Positions 47,296 to 60,907 of a stretch of DNA of 64,000 nt are shown here, in pieces. A model generated the notes under the pieces. The model ran no database searches, was not told the origin of the DNA, and saw only the letters and a program-made list of their open reading frames with translations. Every line of letters starts with the position of its first letter. Position 1 is the stretch's first letter. The position numbers and the translations under genes are program-made. Source of the stretch: Theristus sp. LFF4_11. Its lineage: Eukaryota; Nematoda; Chromadorea; Monhysterida; Xyalidae. Where the stretch lies: contig JASANC010002180.1 in NCBI GenBank assembly GCA_030248135.1, positions 79,421-143,420 on the forward strand, given 5' to 3'.

Positions 47296-50200
47296 GCGGA
47301 AAAACGGGTGATATTTGATTCGTTGCATTTTTTTGTTTTCGCGATACGATTGGGTGAATATGTGATGCGGCCATATGCTGAAGAGCAGATGCCCGGGGTG
47401 TCCTGTTCGCATGCGTCGGTGTCCGTGACTCGGAAATCAAAAGTACCCCCAAAACGGTCTGCGTGGTGTGGCCACTTTCATGTTCGAGACAGCACGCGAG
47501 ACATCGGCTGTCGGGACACCAGGTTCGGGTTCGGTCAACTTTTTTAACGTGCTGCGAGTGCGCATGTTATTACTATTATTGGAACTTTCCGTAATTTTTG
47601 ACATTGACAACTCAAATATCTCAAATATTGTTCTCATTCGGTTTTTTGTCATCCCAGTTCTTTGTGGCTTTTCATTATTGACAGGTGGTTGAGTTACATC
47701 ATTGCAGAAATATAATTCGACGAACCAGAATACCATACACTTTGAAACCGGACTATGGCTGATGAGGTTTAAAATAGAGTCAACGTTTTGTAAATTCATA
47801 ATAAACAGTTTGAAACGTAGTTTCGCAACTTTACAAAACCGCAGTCCACTCATTTTCGCATAACTCTCGAAGTAAGCAGAGTAATTTCGCACATGCCCAC
47901 AGCATGGAGGCCTAAAGCTAACATACACATCTGCTTTGGCTTGCTTTTAGCTGGGCCAGCTCAAGGCGAAAATACATACATACATGTGTTTGTTTAAACA
48001 CACGTTCAAACATGTTATTTTAGCTTCTGCTACCACTGGGGATTTACACGAGGCGAAAAACTGCAAACTCGTATGATGAAACCTTGTTAGCTGAAGTGGG
48101 CGTTGCTTGTAAAAGTGTTTAGAGGGACAACTTTTCACTGAAATATATGTAATTATTTTCAACACGAGATCTTGAATTTTCAGTCACAGCTGACAGAAAA
48201 AACTGTCATTTCATTTTGCGTCACAGTTTTTTTTCTATGATTTGATTTTGATGGTTTTATGGACACACTAAGAGTTGTCTGAAATAGCTGATTGGCTAAA
48301 TTTGAGTTTGACAAGCGCTGATTGGTCCAACCACAACATTATGACCAACTGTTTTCCCCCTGAAGCGCCAAAAAAATGCAATTTGGCAACCGACAATGGG
48401 ACAATCAGAATGTGACAACAATATTTGAAGACTGACATCAAGACGCCAAGAGCAATCGAGTCAAAATTGGTTTTTGCCAGCTTGTTGCAGTCATTCCCTC
48501 CACCAGGCGCAGTTTTGTTGATTCATTTTGAAAACTATTCCAGCGGCAATTTGTAAGCGTTGTTGTGTTTGCGAGCTGTGTTTTGTTCACTTTTTTATTC
48601 CGTATTTTGCTTTTAGTATTCTCATCACTTTTCTCTTAGTCATGTTCTCTTGTATACCTATTCCTGAGGGAGTTTTGCCGATTTTGGTGTTTTTTTTTCT
48701 ACGACAACACTTTTTGTCACGTTTGTCTTCAGTGCATGTATGGTATCGTGGCAAGTGCGTCTGTTCAATTCAATCTTCTCTTGTGTTTTCGTTTTTGAGT
48801 TTTCGCTTCCTTATTCGCCTGGCACATGTTGATTCACATAAACAGTGCCTTCTCGTTTTGAGTCTTTATTGCTTCAAATTCTTTTTTCTCAAATTTCTAA
48901 AAATTTGGTAGTATATATAGCTGCTTATTCGTCTCAAAAAGGCTACCATAACCCGCACTCCAATTGCAGTCGTCACTAGGACTCCACACAAGGACTCGGG
49001 TAACCACCACGATTCATAATGACGAATAATAGAGATTGCGAAATGCAACTGCAAATTCCGGGGGATTTATACGAGGGAAACTTCATCCACGATTCTTTCA
49101 TCGAGCTTTTCCTGGCTGTTTTCCTGATTGATCAGTTGACTGTTTTTTGTGCTTTTTGTTGTTCTCTGTGGTTTTTGTGACGATTACAGTTGCAGGCAGA
49201 CAGACACTAATCAATTATTTATAAAAGAATTCTTGCCGGCCTGAGAGTCGTATTTTTTATCACTTTTGTCATGTGCGGATTACGGTATCCTCAGCGCTGG
49301 ACAGGTTACGGTCATGGCATTTTTTGGATTTGGATCGAAATATTTGAGCTTCATTTGGGTAAACTGGACTTTCTTCGTTTTAGTTTCTCTCTCGGATTTC
49401 ATGGATCTTTCTCTCTCAATGAATGGAAATAAGGAAACCAATATTGGCCAAAAAAATCGTCACAAATGTGTGTCCAAGAGTTTAATCAAAAGAGTCCAAG
49501 TGCCGGTTTTCATGGCATCAACCGGACAATATTCATCATTCGTTTGTTTTTCGAATCTGTTTCTTTGTTTCCGCTCACCTCGGGGTACACAGTGCTGTGG
49601 TGCAGATGTAGCTCATGTGGTGAAGTTGTGCTTGGGCCCACCCACCACACCCTTCAGGGCGCCTCTTCAAAAAAAATGTTTTCTCGGTTCAATATCTGCC
49701 AATCAAACTTGAATGCATGTAAAATGGAATGAATACACTTGTTATCTTTTCATATTTTCATTGTTGTTGCACACGTGACAACAGAACCATATTTCGGCTC
49801 AATTGTGACCTCTACAACATTTTTTATTTTGTTTTCTCTCGCCCACTAATCCGGGCAATTTATTGTTCTCTGTTCCGCTATTATTATTTTGTATAACCTT
49901 CATGGTGGATTTGCGTTCATTGTGTGATGATGTATAAATGTAACTTTCCGTTTCTTTTGCAGAATAATGCAAAAAAGGAACAATAATTGGAATGCGCGGT
50001 CACACCGCTCGTTGGGACTATTTAGGACGCACTTTAGGGCGCAGTACAGGAGCATGAATCCTCGGAGACACGGATTAAAGAGACAAATGCTACCGTTCAG
50101 AGCAAAAGTTGGACACAACTAAAGATTGGCTGCTACAGTATGATTCAACCAATCGGCGTTATTTGGTTAAAAACTTTGAACGCCACATTTTTCGGTGTCA

Positions 50201-50910
50201 GGGTGCAGAGTAAAGAGAAACGAAACAATGACTTGAAAACTTAGGCTATAAAGGTGTCCGAAGAAGTGGCCGGTTTTGTCCTGTACGTTTGGGTGTCTTG
50301 CCCGCATAGGTGTCCTGAGACCCCCTGGGTGTCCTGCGTGGTGTCCTGTCCTGTTCCTGTCCCGGAAATAAAAGTGGCATCACCATACTCGGCCTTTTGA
50401 GCCGCTTTCGAGTTCGGATACAGCACGGGACATATAGTTACGGACAGGACTCCGGACACCTGTCCGAACACCCTTTTTAGCGTCCTGTCCTGTCCTTTTA
50501 TTATTTGCAAAACGGTGGCGAAAAACGTAAACACTTCAAAACGCAAAAGGGCGCACAGTAAACCAAGATTGTTTTGATTTTCTGGCACTTTCAAGACATT
50601 TATTTATCGTGTGAACATGCAAGTGTGGCAGCTTATTGAACAGCAAAGTCAACATTGTTTTGAAAATAAAAGCAACACAACCGCGAAAATGGAGAGGTGT
50701 TTGATATTTTTTTGTTTGCATAAGTGCTTGCCAACATGACATGACAATTCTTGATAATTTATCCAAAAACAGCAAAAATGAGTTTTACGAAGCTTTGATT
50801 GCTTTTACTACAACCGTAAAACTTGAGCAAACAGTTTTATTAGCTTGTCTGTGTCGAGCCGATATAAAGCTGGAATTAGACTTTCTGCAATACTTTTACA
50901 ACAAGATTTA
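47296..50910. other. Gene-poor stretch, first part
   Basis: I find no exon with coding-type composition. It includes a 40-bp TGATTGG...GATTGGTC repeat at 48289-48327 and a 280-bp segment at about 50225-50505 rich in GTGTCCTG and its complement. Open frames near 48528 and 49266 are AT-rich, hydrophobic by composition, and not credible. Confidence 0.5.
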
Positions 50911-51359
50911 CCGTATTACCTCTAATAAACCCCCATGGGGGTTTATTTCTTCAGCGACTTCTGGGGGTGGGGGTTTATTTTTGGGGGGGGCTTTATTTTT
51001 GGGGGGGGGGTTTATTTGGAAACCATTTTTAGGAGTGGGCAAAATGGCAAAAATACCTTCCATGGCAGGAAGGAAGTCGCAAAAACTTCTATTCTACATA
51101 GAAATTTCCTTTTACAACAGCCTTTTGAAATGAAATTACCATTAACTCATCCATTTGGGGCCTTTGGTAGCACAATTTCATCATTTTCACTGCAACCAGC
51201 CACTGAATTCGCTGGGTATGTGTTTCAAACAGGTTTCAATAATCCCCCATGGGGGATTATTTTTGGGGGGGATTATTTGGAAACTTGTCGAGGGGGTGGG
51301 GGTTTATTTTTGGGGGGGGGGGTTTATTTTTGGGGGGGGGTTTAATAGAGGTAATACGG
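50911..51359. mobile_element. TA-flanked CCGTATTACC element, copy 3
   Basis: A 449-bp copy in the opposite orientation to copies 1, 2 and 5, with intact TA on both sides. It has runs of up to about 10 G and the CCCCCATGGGGG palindrome near both ends. The core TTTGGGGCCTTTGGTAGCAC is conserved. Its left part closely resembles copy 2 (TGGAAACCATTTTTAGGAGT). Confidence 0.92.
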
Positions 51360-54300
51360 TATGTATGTTTTATTTCACTTTACCCAAACTTCGGTGGTTT
51401 GGAGGCTTCAGCTTGAGTTCTTTGCTCAGTTTGAAATGGCCTTCTCGTCAGCAACTATGCTGATTGGTTGACTTGGAATTTGGGGCACTGACTGGTCGAA
51501 CGTTATTCAACCATTCAATGAATGTAAATTTTGTTACTTTCGAGCGGGAAAAGCTGAAGTGATTATTTTTTATGTTTCATTTGTCTGAATAAATCCGAAG
51601 CTTCCCTACAATTTTTATTGCACGTTTTACTTCAAAATTCTTTTGATTCGTTTCTTTGCCATGGCTCATTTATCTTTCACGCACGTTGTGTTGTCTTGGT
51701 ATGATGCGCATGATTTTTCAGTGGGTTTTTCTCTTTATTTTCGGTCAAATGCAACTTTGACGGTTTTTACGGCTGTGCGGAGCGGACCCGTCATTTCATT
51801 CATAATTGTCAGATGATGTGGCGTTGATTTTAAAATGAGTTTTTTTGGTTTGATCGTTTGAATAATTTTTTGCACAAAAAATGCATACCACAAAACCACA
51901 TCACAGCCGACACCATCTGCCCAGAAATTCACACACCACACTTCTTGTATGATTGTAAAAAAATCCCCCCAGGCTGACGTCTTGAAAATAGCAAGTTGTT
52001 TTGGTCTCTGATTTTTCCATAAAATCAGATTTGTGTGAAACGGGATGTTTTTACCGTGGGAACAGAAATCGACACGTGTGTGTGGCTGTGCTAAATTCTT
52101 GAGATATTGACACATTATATTCAGGACACGGCTTTTAAAAAGAAAGGAAAAAAGATTTATTTTGCTTTTTTGATGGATTTATCCAAAAATCGCATTAGCA
52201 TATACGGTATAGAAACAGAAATTAGGGTGGAGATTTAGAAATTTAACGTTGTGCTAAAAAAACAGAGCGTCTAGAGCGGCTGGGGAATTTTTAGGGCTCT
52301 GTTTTCACACGCTTGTCAGATTTCGCTTGCACGCTAATCCGATAATTTTTGATCGTTGTTTTTTTCAGGCATAAATACCGTAACGCTTCATCTGGGCCGC
52401 TAACGAATCAAGTCGTGTTAGTTGCAGTTTAGAAAAATCTTTCTGTGATGTGTTTCCGTAACAATTCAAAAATCATTCTATTGACTCCCACATTGACATG
52501 AAACTTTGAAAACTTTTGAAAGCATCCTTGCGGGTTTGGTTTCAGAAGTGTGTTGCAAAAAAAATTAGCGTCCCGCAAAACTGGTCGTAAACTTTTGAGT
52601 ATGTTTTTCTGGTGTTTTTTTTTCATTCAGTAACTGGTAAGTCTCATGAAACTGGAGTTTTTCCGCACTGTTTCTCACTAGAATCTTTTGGCGTCTCAGA
52701 GAAAAATATATTGCATTTCGTCTGCGTATATATATACAGACGAATTTCTCGTGCCAGGCAGTCTGTCAAAAACGAGTATAATATCTTTTTTATCGACCAC
52801 ATAATTACAATATTTCTTTTGAGTTACTGTGTGCAAGCCAGAGAGGGCAGTCCTCCTCTAGCGTCCGTGATAGAAAAACCGCACCACCCGAAGGGACCAC
52901 GCCCCTTGGAACGCATCAGTGTCCGTAATTGAAGCACGAAGCCCGCTGAAATGCGTCATACGATCTCGCGCACTCAGGAGCTACGCGCCATTCATCAATA
53001 TTCTGTTGATTGATGGGGCTAATTTTTGCTATTTTCTATTTTTCCCGGGCCCGCCCGCGGGTGGGTGACACTTGAAACGGTGCGCACTGAATGCGGATCT
53101 TTGCCGTATTGCCAGACAAATGTTTTGGACGTGTCGTGGTGGCTTTTGGTTGTGTGAATAGAAATATTACGGCAATTAGTGCACTTGTCACGTTGAATTC
53201 AACAGCCGTAACGTGGGTTTGGTACAAAATGTTACGTTGTCTCCGCAGGTCACAAACTTTACTCTTGCATACATTTTCGGTGCTCAACACCATGAGCCCC
53301 AGATATATTTCTGCAGCCAATAATTTGCATGTCATCTTCTCAGCATGAAGGTATATCTACGTGATCGTCACGTCAAATGTAATTGGACGTTTATCATTTG
53401 ATTTGAAAACGCGGAACGAATTGGAATACAAATATCGATGATCATGGCAGTGTTTATTTCATTTAGTTTCATTTTGTTTGTCACAACCTGTTGTTGCTCT
53501 GTTGAATTGGATATTTTCTTGAGACATCCAATCAGCGTACAGGATTTTGAACTGTTCGTTTCACTGCCTGAAGCCGCATGTTTTGAACTGCCCTTGACGA
53601 TTTTGGAGCTGCAAACAGGCGTAAAAATGGCTGTAATTGTATTTCAGCAAACGTGTCTGTCTTGATGAAATTGGTGGCAAATTCTTATTTCAATTCAGGT
53701 TTGATTTTGGCTTTTGTTTGCGCCTCGTTGTTTGTGACATCGAATCCATTAACAAAAACCGATTTTTATCGCGTTGGTGTTAGCACAGAACAGAAGGACG
53801 TTTTACTTTTTTTGTCTCAAAGCCAATTTTCTTGTGAAGACACAGAAATGAGTCAAGCAAGAAAAACCAAAACCGATAATTCCAAGCTCATTTAACCATA
53901 AAAACTGTTTGCATTTTTAATATTTCGCTCAAAAATGATTCCCCATGGCCCAATTCTAGTTTTACATGACGCTTTGTTGTTTGGCAAAAAACGCTTCCTT
54001 TTGGTTTTTCATTTTTTAAATCGGTGTTTATTATTCGTCACTTTTTTTGTTTAACGACATAAAAACAGAAAAAAAACTGCAAATAAAAATTTAGATAATA
54101 GAACAACGCTCTGTCCGAGATTTTCAAAAAGAAAAAGTAAGCGGGAAAGATAAAAAGTGTTTTATTTTACAAGAAGCTTGTCGGTCACGTAAACATTATT
54201 GCCGTTTCGTTTTTTTGCTTTTTTGCGGTAAAAAGGTAGAGGCAGTTTTTTTTTCGTTTTTCCTTTGGTCTATTCTTTTTATCTGAGAGGCGCCACAGTC

Positions 54301-57300
54301 GAAGAAACCGGTAACCTATTATTCCCGGGGTTTTTCTGTTTTCCAATATGATTATTTATGTATCAACAACGATAAGAGGCACAGAAATAAAGAGAAAATT
54401 GCGCTCCGCATGGTGTTTTTTGGGGAAAACGCGGCGCGCCAAAAACGACAACGGTGAATTTCTGATGAAAATTGTCGCTGCCCCCGGGGAGTGCTGCAAA
54501 AGTGAACAACAGGAAACTCACACTTTTCCTTGTTGCGTCCCTTGGGAAGTTCTCAATATTCCAGCGCTATATTGCATTAGCGCGTGTGTTTTTATTTATT
54601 TTTGCGGCGATAGTAGACATTATTTTTGATCAAATTTTGAGACGAAAAAGAGCAACGTTTACAGTTTTGATCATATTAGTGTTCAAAGTGAAACAGAAAA
54701 ATTTGACGCGCATCAAGTTGCGCGCACTTTCACTTTTTTCTCGAAATAAACGTAACGAACAGTAGCCTCGAGTAGAAACGTTGTCTTAATGTGTTGTTGC
54801 GCAACAAAATTTTTCGATATTGTAAACTTTTATGTAAAGCAGTGAGACGACTTTTTTTACCTTCTAAACTTTTTCGAAATTTTCTTTTCGTTGCTAAAGA
54901 TGTTTTCTTTCACGTATCACCGCCTTCTGAAATCAACATTGAAAATGTAAATCGATCTACATATATATGTGCAAATATCTAATCGATGATCGCTAAAAGA
55001 ATCACTGCACCCGTATTTTGACATTTGGGTGCGGCTAAATCCTTCTTCAAACATTGATTTTTCATTGCAAAAATTTTCCCCGTTTTCTCTTCAGGGTCAA
55101 GTGTCCTCATGCGCCAAGTGGGTGTTTCGTGCACTTCATTTTTCAGAGGTAAAAAACATGCATTTTCATTTAAAGAACCAATACCGCCTTCTGTTTCAGA
55201 GGCGGGCGGTTGTTTTGTATTAGTTCACTAAAGTGCCCTTCGCTTCTGTGAATTCACTTGTTTTTACTCTTAAAGTACTGCCGTTTTCTTCTTTTCCCAT
55301 TATTAGAACATTTGAGCAACGATGTTTATCTTTTTTCGGCGTTTATTGTGCGATTCGCTATCTGAAATCTTAGGCACTTAGTGTTTTTTTCACTTGCGGG
55401 GCAAAATCGTGCGCATATTTTGGGATATTGGTTGTGGTGCGACCTTTGATCTATTTTTTACGTGAAAGTATTACCAATAGATTTTATCATGAATCTTCTT
55501 GAGAACATTTCTTGCCGGTTAAAAGCGTTCTTTTGTTTTGAAACGTGTCGATACATGTGTTTTCACATTTTTTCGGTGTAATTATGTCTTAAAACTGGCA
55601 AACTTCTACCGAAAATCAAGGAAAAATAACCGCGTCCTGTCATTTCTCCGTTTCTCCCAGCACGAGAACACTTTTTTTTATACCAAAGGCATAATAACGT
55701 TTTTTTATCAAGTTTCTCTCATCTCCAAGCGTAAGAAAAGTGACCAAAACATTTTGAAAAAGTGTCACTTTGAAATTTATATGCGTGGGACACCCACAGA
55801 ACAGCAGTCCTGGAGCGAAAAAATCATTTTTTTGACATGAGTTTTCTCGCGCTAACAGACGTTTTACCACGGTTGTATGCTGCTTTCATGATTTTCCGTG
55901 CCTGCCTGCCTATTTATGGTCTGAAATGTTTATGCTTCTGACCTTGCGCTGTCTTGTCTCACTGTCATCTTCACAGAAAAGTGTGTAAATCAAAATCGGT
56001 TATACTATAGAACTCCTGAAAATAATAGGCGGTGTGTCGAAAACTCCAAACTATCCATTTATTTCGGTTGTGTCGTGTTGATTTTTTTCGACAGTTTTGA
56101 GAGACTCCGTGCGCGATTGGTTTTGGATGTTTGTTGTTGTTGTTTTTATTTGTAGTATACCGCGATTGTGTCACCGTTTCGGCCACACATGCTGAATTCG
56201 GTTTTGGATATGCCAAAGATGTATTTTTCAAGTCTGTATTCTTTTCGCGGTTCTTGACTCATGTCAGTTTCAATGTTTGTCAACCTGCGTGTAAAGTGGT
56301 GGTTTCAGCCTTTTTGGTGTGACATCGCATGTTTCTGCGATGTGTTTCGGCGGTGACATTTTAAATTCAGAAAACATATCGAATTGAGTGGCCCTAATTT
56401 TACCATTTTTGGCATTTTTCGTTTTGTTATAAAAGTCACGCTTCTGTATTTTGTGTCGTCTCAAAAACACGTTCTTAGGAATTTTGTTGCGAACAGTAAA
56501 AAATCAAAAGAAATAAATATATTTGCTCATTTTTTTCAGTAGTGCCCTAAATCTGCTTACGCTACACATTTTTATCAGTTTTTTTATTTCAATACAATAT
56601 CCCTCCGAAGTCTGTGTGCAATAGGGCTTTAACGAAGTATGGTTGTTAGTTTTGTTCACCAGATTGCACTTATACGGCCTCAAATTTGTTTGTGGTGTTT
56701 TTGTTTGTGCTTGTTTCCATGCTCAATATGCCATGACAAACAGTCATTTATCTTTTTTCTATTGCCACACTCAGGCTTATCTCTTGTCCGTACTGCATTC
56801 CAAACTGTGCAAATTCGGTGCTGTTTGGAAAAATTTATAAGCCTTCAATTTGTACATGGCTGTTTGTGTGGCATTTTCCTATTATTATCAACAAAGTTTT
56901 ACTCAAAAAACTCTTGGTAGCCCCACAACAATGATTGGCTAATTGATTGGCCTATCAGCATACTGAGATCAAACTGCAGCCAATCAGGAAATCGCACACT
57001 CTCTACATAGACAGGACGCGCAGCTGCGATCATGCTTGTAATTTGTTTATGGTTTTTTTTCTGTTTTTGATCAGCGCGCTAATGTTTTTATTTCATTTTC
57101 AAAAATGCATTCAATGACAGTGGTTCCTTTCACTTGTTTTCTCGAAAATAATTCGGTTAAATCGAAATCATTGGGTGTGTCAGTTTGTTCCTTCCACCGT
57201 TGTTTGTAAATCAAATTATAACATTATGTGTACTCTGTTGCTATTTCTGTGCGTTTGGCCAGCACAGTTCCTGGCGGAAATTTAAGCCAAAAATTTCAAA

Positions 57301-58960
57301 TAATTCAGTGATTGGTTGTATTTGAATTGACCACCGTGGATTTGTCCAATTCAAATCACAACAGGTGGCCGATTTGAACTTTCAAAGGCACATTCTTCTC
57401 ATACCTATCTCTTTATTTCAACCAATCAGCATTTACCGGTCACCCGGGAAAAAGAAATTCGATCTTTCATTTTTGATTGCTCCTTTCCCAGGACTCTTAA
57501 CGACCTGCCAACCCACTTGTGTGTCTGTGTCACTAGAAATGAAAACTGCGGCCACTTAACGCTGGTCTTCTGGTGGTAATAAAGTGTTTGCTCCATTCTC
57601 CCATTTTTATGATTTGGCTCACGTTCATTTTCGGTGGTGAGCACGTAAAATCAGCTGAACGAAATTGCGTTGACCTTTTTTCTTGGTTATGTTGGGAAGA
57701 AAAGGCGCATGATACTCTTGGGCCAAAAAAGGGGAAATCAGGCTAAGTGCGGAGCTGGGGTTACATGAACTTTCCCATGATGCCATTTTTCCTTTGTCTT
57801 GTTTGATAATTGACGGCCACCTGTTAAAAAAGAAATTTTATATGAAAAAAGACAAAACGATTTTCTTTTTTTATACTTTTCCGGCGTGTTTACATGTACT
57901 GTGTCCGAAAATCGATCGAAAAATTCCAAACAATGTCGGATAAAGAATTTTCAAACAATGTGGATGAATTGTTGATGCAACGTTGCGTGAGTGTTTTATT
58001 TGCCCGTTAGGTATGCTTCTTCGATTTCCGAGAAATAAAAGCAAAAAATATGATCGTAAAATTCGGACACGGTCGTTTCCCACGGCGTTATATTGCCGCT
58101 AAATGGCCAATTTAGGGCGCAGTAGTAAAAACGAGTGCACAAGCTCACCCCAAATAAAAATATACGCATACTCACTCTGTGTGGGGTCCTGTGAGCAACA
58201 GTTGAATAAATAATTCAAAGAATTCAGCAGCTAATTTCTCTTGCCCCTTCCCCCTTCCGTGCAATCGCTTTCCCCTCTCTGTTTGCATACCCCCGGGGTG
58301 ATCCCAATATGATAATATTTGTATTGTTGAGGTGCGAGTTTAGATTGGAACATCTTATTTCCGATGTTAGCAAGCTTCTTTTTCGCAGTTCTCACGATTA
58401 TCTTATATCCTTTTCGTTGTCGTTTAATTTGCAAAATCTTATTTTCAGTTCAAAATTATAAGAAAAGGGAGGAGTTTTCGGAATTTTCCCTCTGGTGTTC
58501 TGAGTGTGTGTCTTTGTACTTGGCACGGTTACACTTTTTAATACATGTAATGTAATCTTTTAAATTTAGTCTGGATGTATTTGGTTGTAATTGTAATGAA
58601 TAGTTTTCCGGTTTAATTTTAGCATCTTCTTTCCTGAGCTTAATTGATTCCCAAACGTTTTGCCAAAGTACTAGCTGTATGTAACTAGTTGATTAGCTGC
58701 ATTTGAACTGGGACAACTCAACGGCGCAGGCTGTTTTGCAGAAAATCACAGTTTTGATAGGAAAATTTGATGATTTTTTCAGCGTTTAAAAAACGTGTAT
58801 GCAAACTAAAAAAAATGTCCTGATCTGAAATCGAAAATCTGTAACAAATAACGGATAATAGACTTCTCGTCTTCCATGCAACAGTGCTGTTCAGTTTCAT
58901 TATGGAGCAATATTCAACCGGCTAGCTTCTTGCCATGCCTTTTTATTCATGATCACGGGT
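51360..58960. other. Gene-poor stretch, second part
   Basis: No supported gene in 7.6 kb. The DNA is AT-rich with T homopolymers. A TGATTGG-type repeat begins at about 51460. An open frame at 53438-53665 starts with a signal-peptide-like stretch (AVFISFSFILFVTTCCC), but I can confirm neither an exon partner nor coding bias. TATATA runs occur near 52727 and 54960. Confidence 0.45.
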
Positions 58961-58962
58961 GG

Positions 58963-59598
58963 CGGAGAACTGGTACCCGGAGAACTGGTCACCGGAGAAC
59001 TGGTACCCTCTCACAAACGCAAGCGGAGAACTGGTACCCGGAGAACTGGTCACCGGAGAACTGGTACCCACTCTGATTTCGCGTGATTTCGGAGTGTTTT
59101 ACTGCCTCTATCTGTTACTGTTGAATGTTATATTTTATTTTTTAGATTAATAAAAATATTTTGTAATTTTAATAAATGTAATGATAATGTTTTGAATAAA
59201 TTGACTCATTTCAAATGCACTTTAATCAATTAGTCAAATTTTATTCTCACAAAAAGAACAGTAGAAACACGTGAAAACAAATGACATTTGTAATGGCCTA
59301 CTTTAGCCTCATGTCTGTTGAAATCTTTGGTAAAAACTTTATTCGGTTTTTCATTTCAATAGAAAAAACAAAAATAAAAAAAATATTTATTATTTTTATT
59401 TAATTTTAAATAAATGAAAAAGATATGGGTAACTAAATTTAGGGTGCAGTTTGGATAAATAGTTCTTGGAGGTGGGTACCAGTTCTCCGGTGACCAGTTC
59501 TCCGCACGCACAAATTAGAGGGTGCCAGTTCTCCGGGTGACCAGTTCTCCGGGTACCAGTTCTCCGGTTACCAGTTCTCCGGGTACCAGTTCTCCTAC
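58963..59598. repeat. Fold-back element with arms of 15-bp GGAGAACTGGTNNCC units
   Basis: The left arm (58963-59072) has six units GGAGAACTGGTACCC or GGAGAACTGGTCACC in two triplets. The right arm (about 59473-59598) has the same units inverted (GGGTACCAGTTCTCC, GGTGACCAGTTCTCC), about seven copies. Some 400 bp of very AT-rich DNA separate them. In one frame the units would read ENWYP/ENWSP, but no protein is implied. It could be a fold-back transposon. Confidence 0.85.
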
Positions 59599-60194
59599 TG
59601 CCCATGATCACATCCAGTGGGTGCTCATTTTGCATGCGAAAGACGTTTTAAAGTGAAACGAACCGTGAAGATGATGAGTCTGCAATGCATTATTTCACAC
59701 TTCCTTGGGTTGCCCATAATGCATTATCGGTTTCGGATTGCCTTTTTTCAGTTTGGAACTCGTTTTGAGATCAGATTCCTGAACAAGTACGGTAATAATT
59801 ATGGGCTGCGGCGTGTTAGGTTTGGAAGTTTGGAATGTATCCAATCAGTTGGATCGATATTAACAGCGACAACTTGAACTTTGTTCGTTTTGAAATTGGA
59901 ACGCACAGAGCTGAAACCGTAAAAGATGCCGACTTCATGAAGCTGCACTTCCTACCGACAAAGATATTCGACTTTGTATTCAACTGTCCTATGCCTTTCA
60001 TTGCATTTCCGAGCAGTTTTAATGATATATCTAGCTTGGATTAGCCAAAGATTTTGTTTACCTACCACGCAAAATAAACATACGTGTACATATTGTAATT
60101 TCCAGAGGATTCAATTTCAAGCCGTTCCTTTAAAGATATCCAATTCCCCGTGTTCTCGTGTTGTGTACCGACATTGCTCTATCGCCGACAGATA

Positions 60195-60648
60195 CCGTAT
60201 TACCCCCAATAAACCCCCATGGGGGATTAATACGTCAGCGACTTTTAGGGGTGGGGGTTTATTGGTGGGGGGGGGGATTATTGGTGGGGGGTTTAATTTA
60301 CAAAAAATTCTAGGGGTGGGGTTTGTTGAAAAATGGCAAAAATACATTGCATGGCAGGCAAGAAAGTCGCAGAAACTTCTACTCTACATAGAAATTTCCT
60401 TTTATAACAGCCTTTTGTAATGAAATTACTATTAACTCACCCATTTGGGGCCTTTGGTAGCACATCTTCATCATTTTCACTGCAACCAGCCACTGAATTC
60501 GCTGGGTATGTGTTTCAAACAGGTCTCCAATAATCCCCCATGGGGGATTATTTGTGGGGGGGGGGATTATTCGGAAACTGGTCGGGGGGGTGGGGGTTTA
60601 TTGGTGGGGGGGATTAATGGTGGGGGGGGGTTAATGGGGGTAATACGG
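60195..60648. mobile_element. TA-flanked CCGTATTACC element, copy 4
   Basis: A 454-bp copy with TA on both sides, in the orientation of copy 3. G runs reach about 10. The core is conserved (CACTGCAACCAGCCACTGAA). It faces copy 5, 259 bp away, in inverted arrangement. Confidence 0.92.
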
Positions 60649-60907
60649 TATGTGCAGTATTCCATGATAATAAGAGAGATAAATCAAACGGTTCAATCGC
60701 GTTTCATTCACTCGCACGTGCAGTTTGAATGTAAATAATCCGTTTCCGATTATCTTTCGACTGTCGTGCGTTTTGATTGAGCTCTGTCCTCGCTTACCTG
60801 AGATAGACACCACCTTTTTAGCAGGACGGCGTTCATTAATTGGTTCCAGCCAGTTCTAGATTTGTCTAAACAGAAAATGAAATTCGCTGTTTAATGCGAC
60901 CTGTATA

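Noticed and set aside
48528..48911. Hydrophobic 127-codon frame
   Set aside because: Phe/Leu/Ser content follows from T-rich DNA; there are no splice partners, motif or GC rise as in true exons.
50935..51345. Gly-rich open frames over the G runs, also at 30.7-31.3, 60.0-60.7 and 60.9-61.3 kb
   Set aside because: They are produced by the C/G runs and shared core of the TA-flanked element copies; the frames differ between copies and are not conserved as protein.
58963..59076. A small protein with ENWYP/ENWSP repeats
   Set aside because: The units also occur inverted at 59473-59598 and have no surrounding gene structure; a DNA repeat is the simpler reading.
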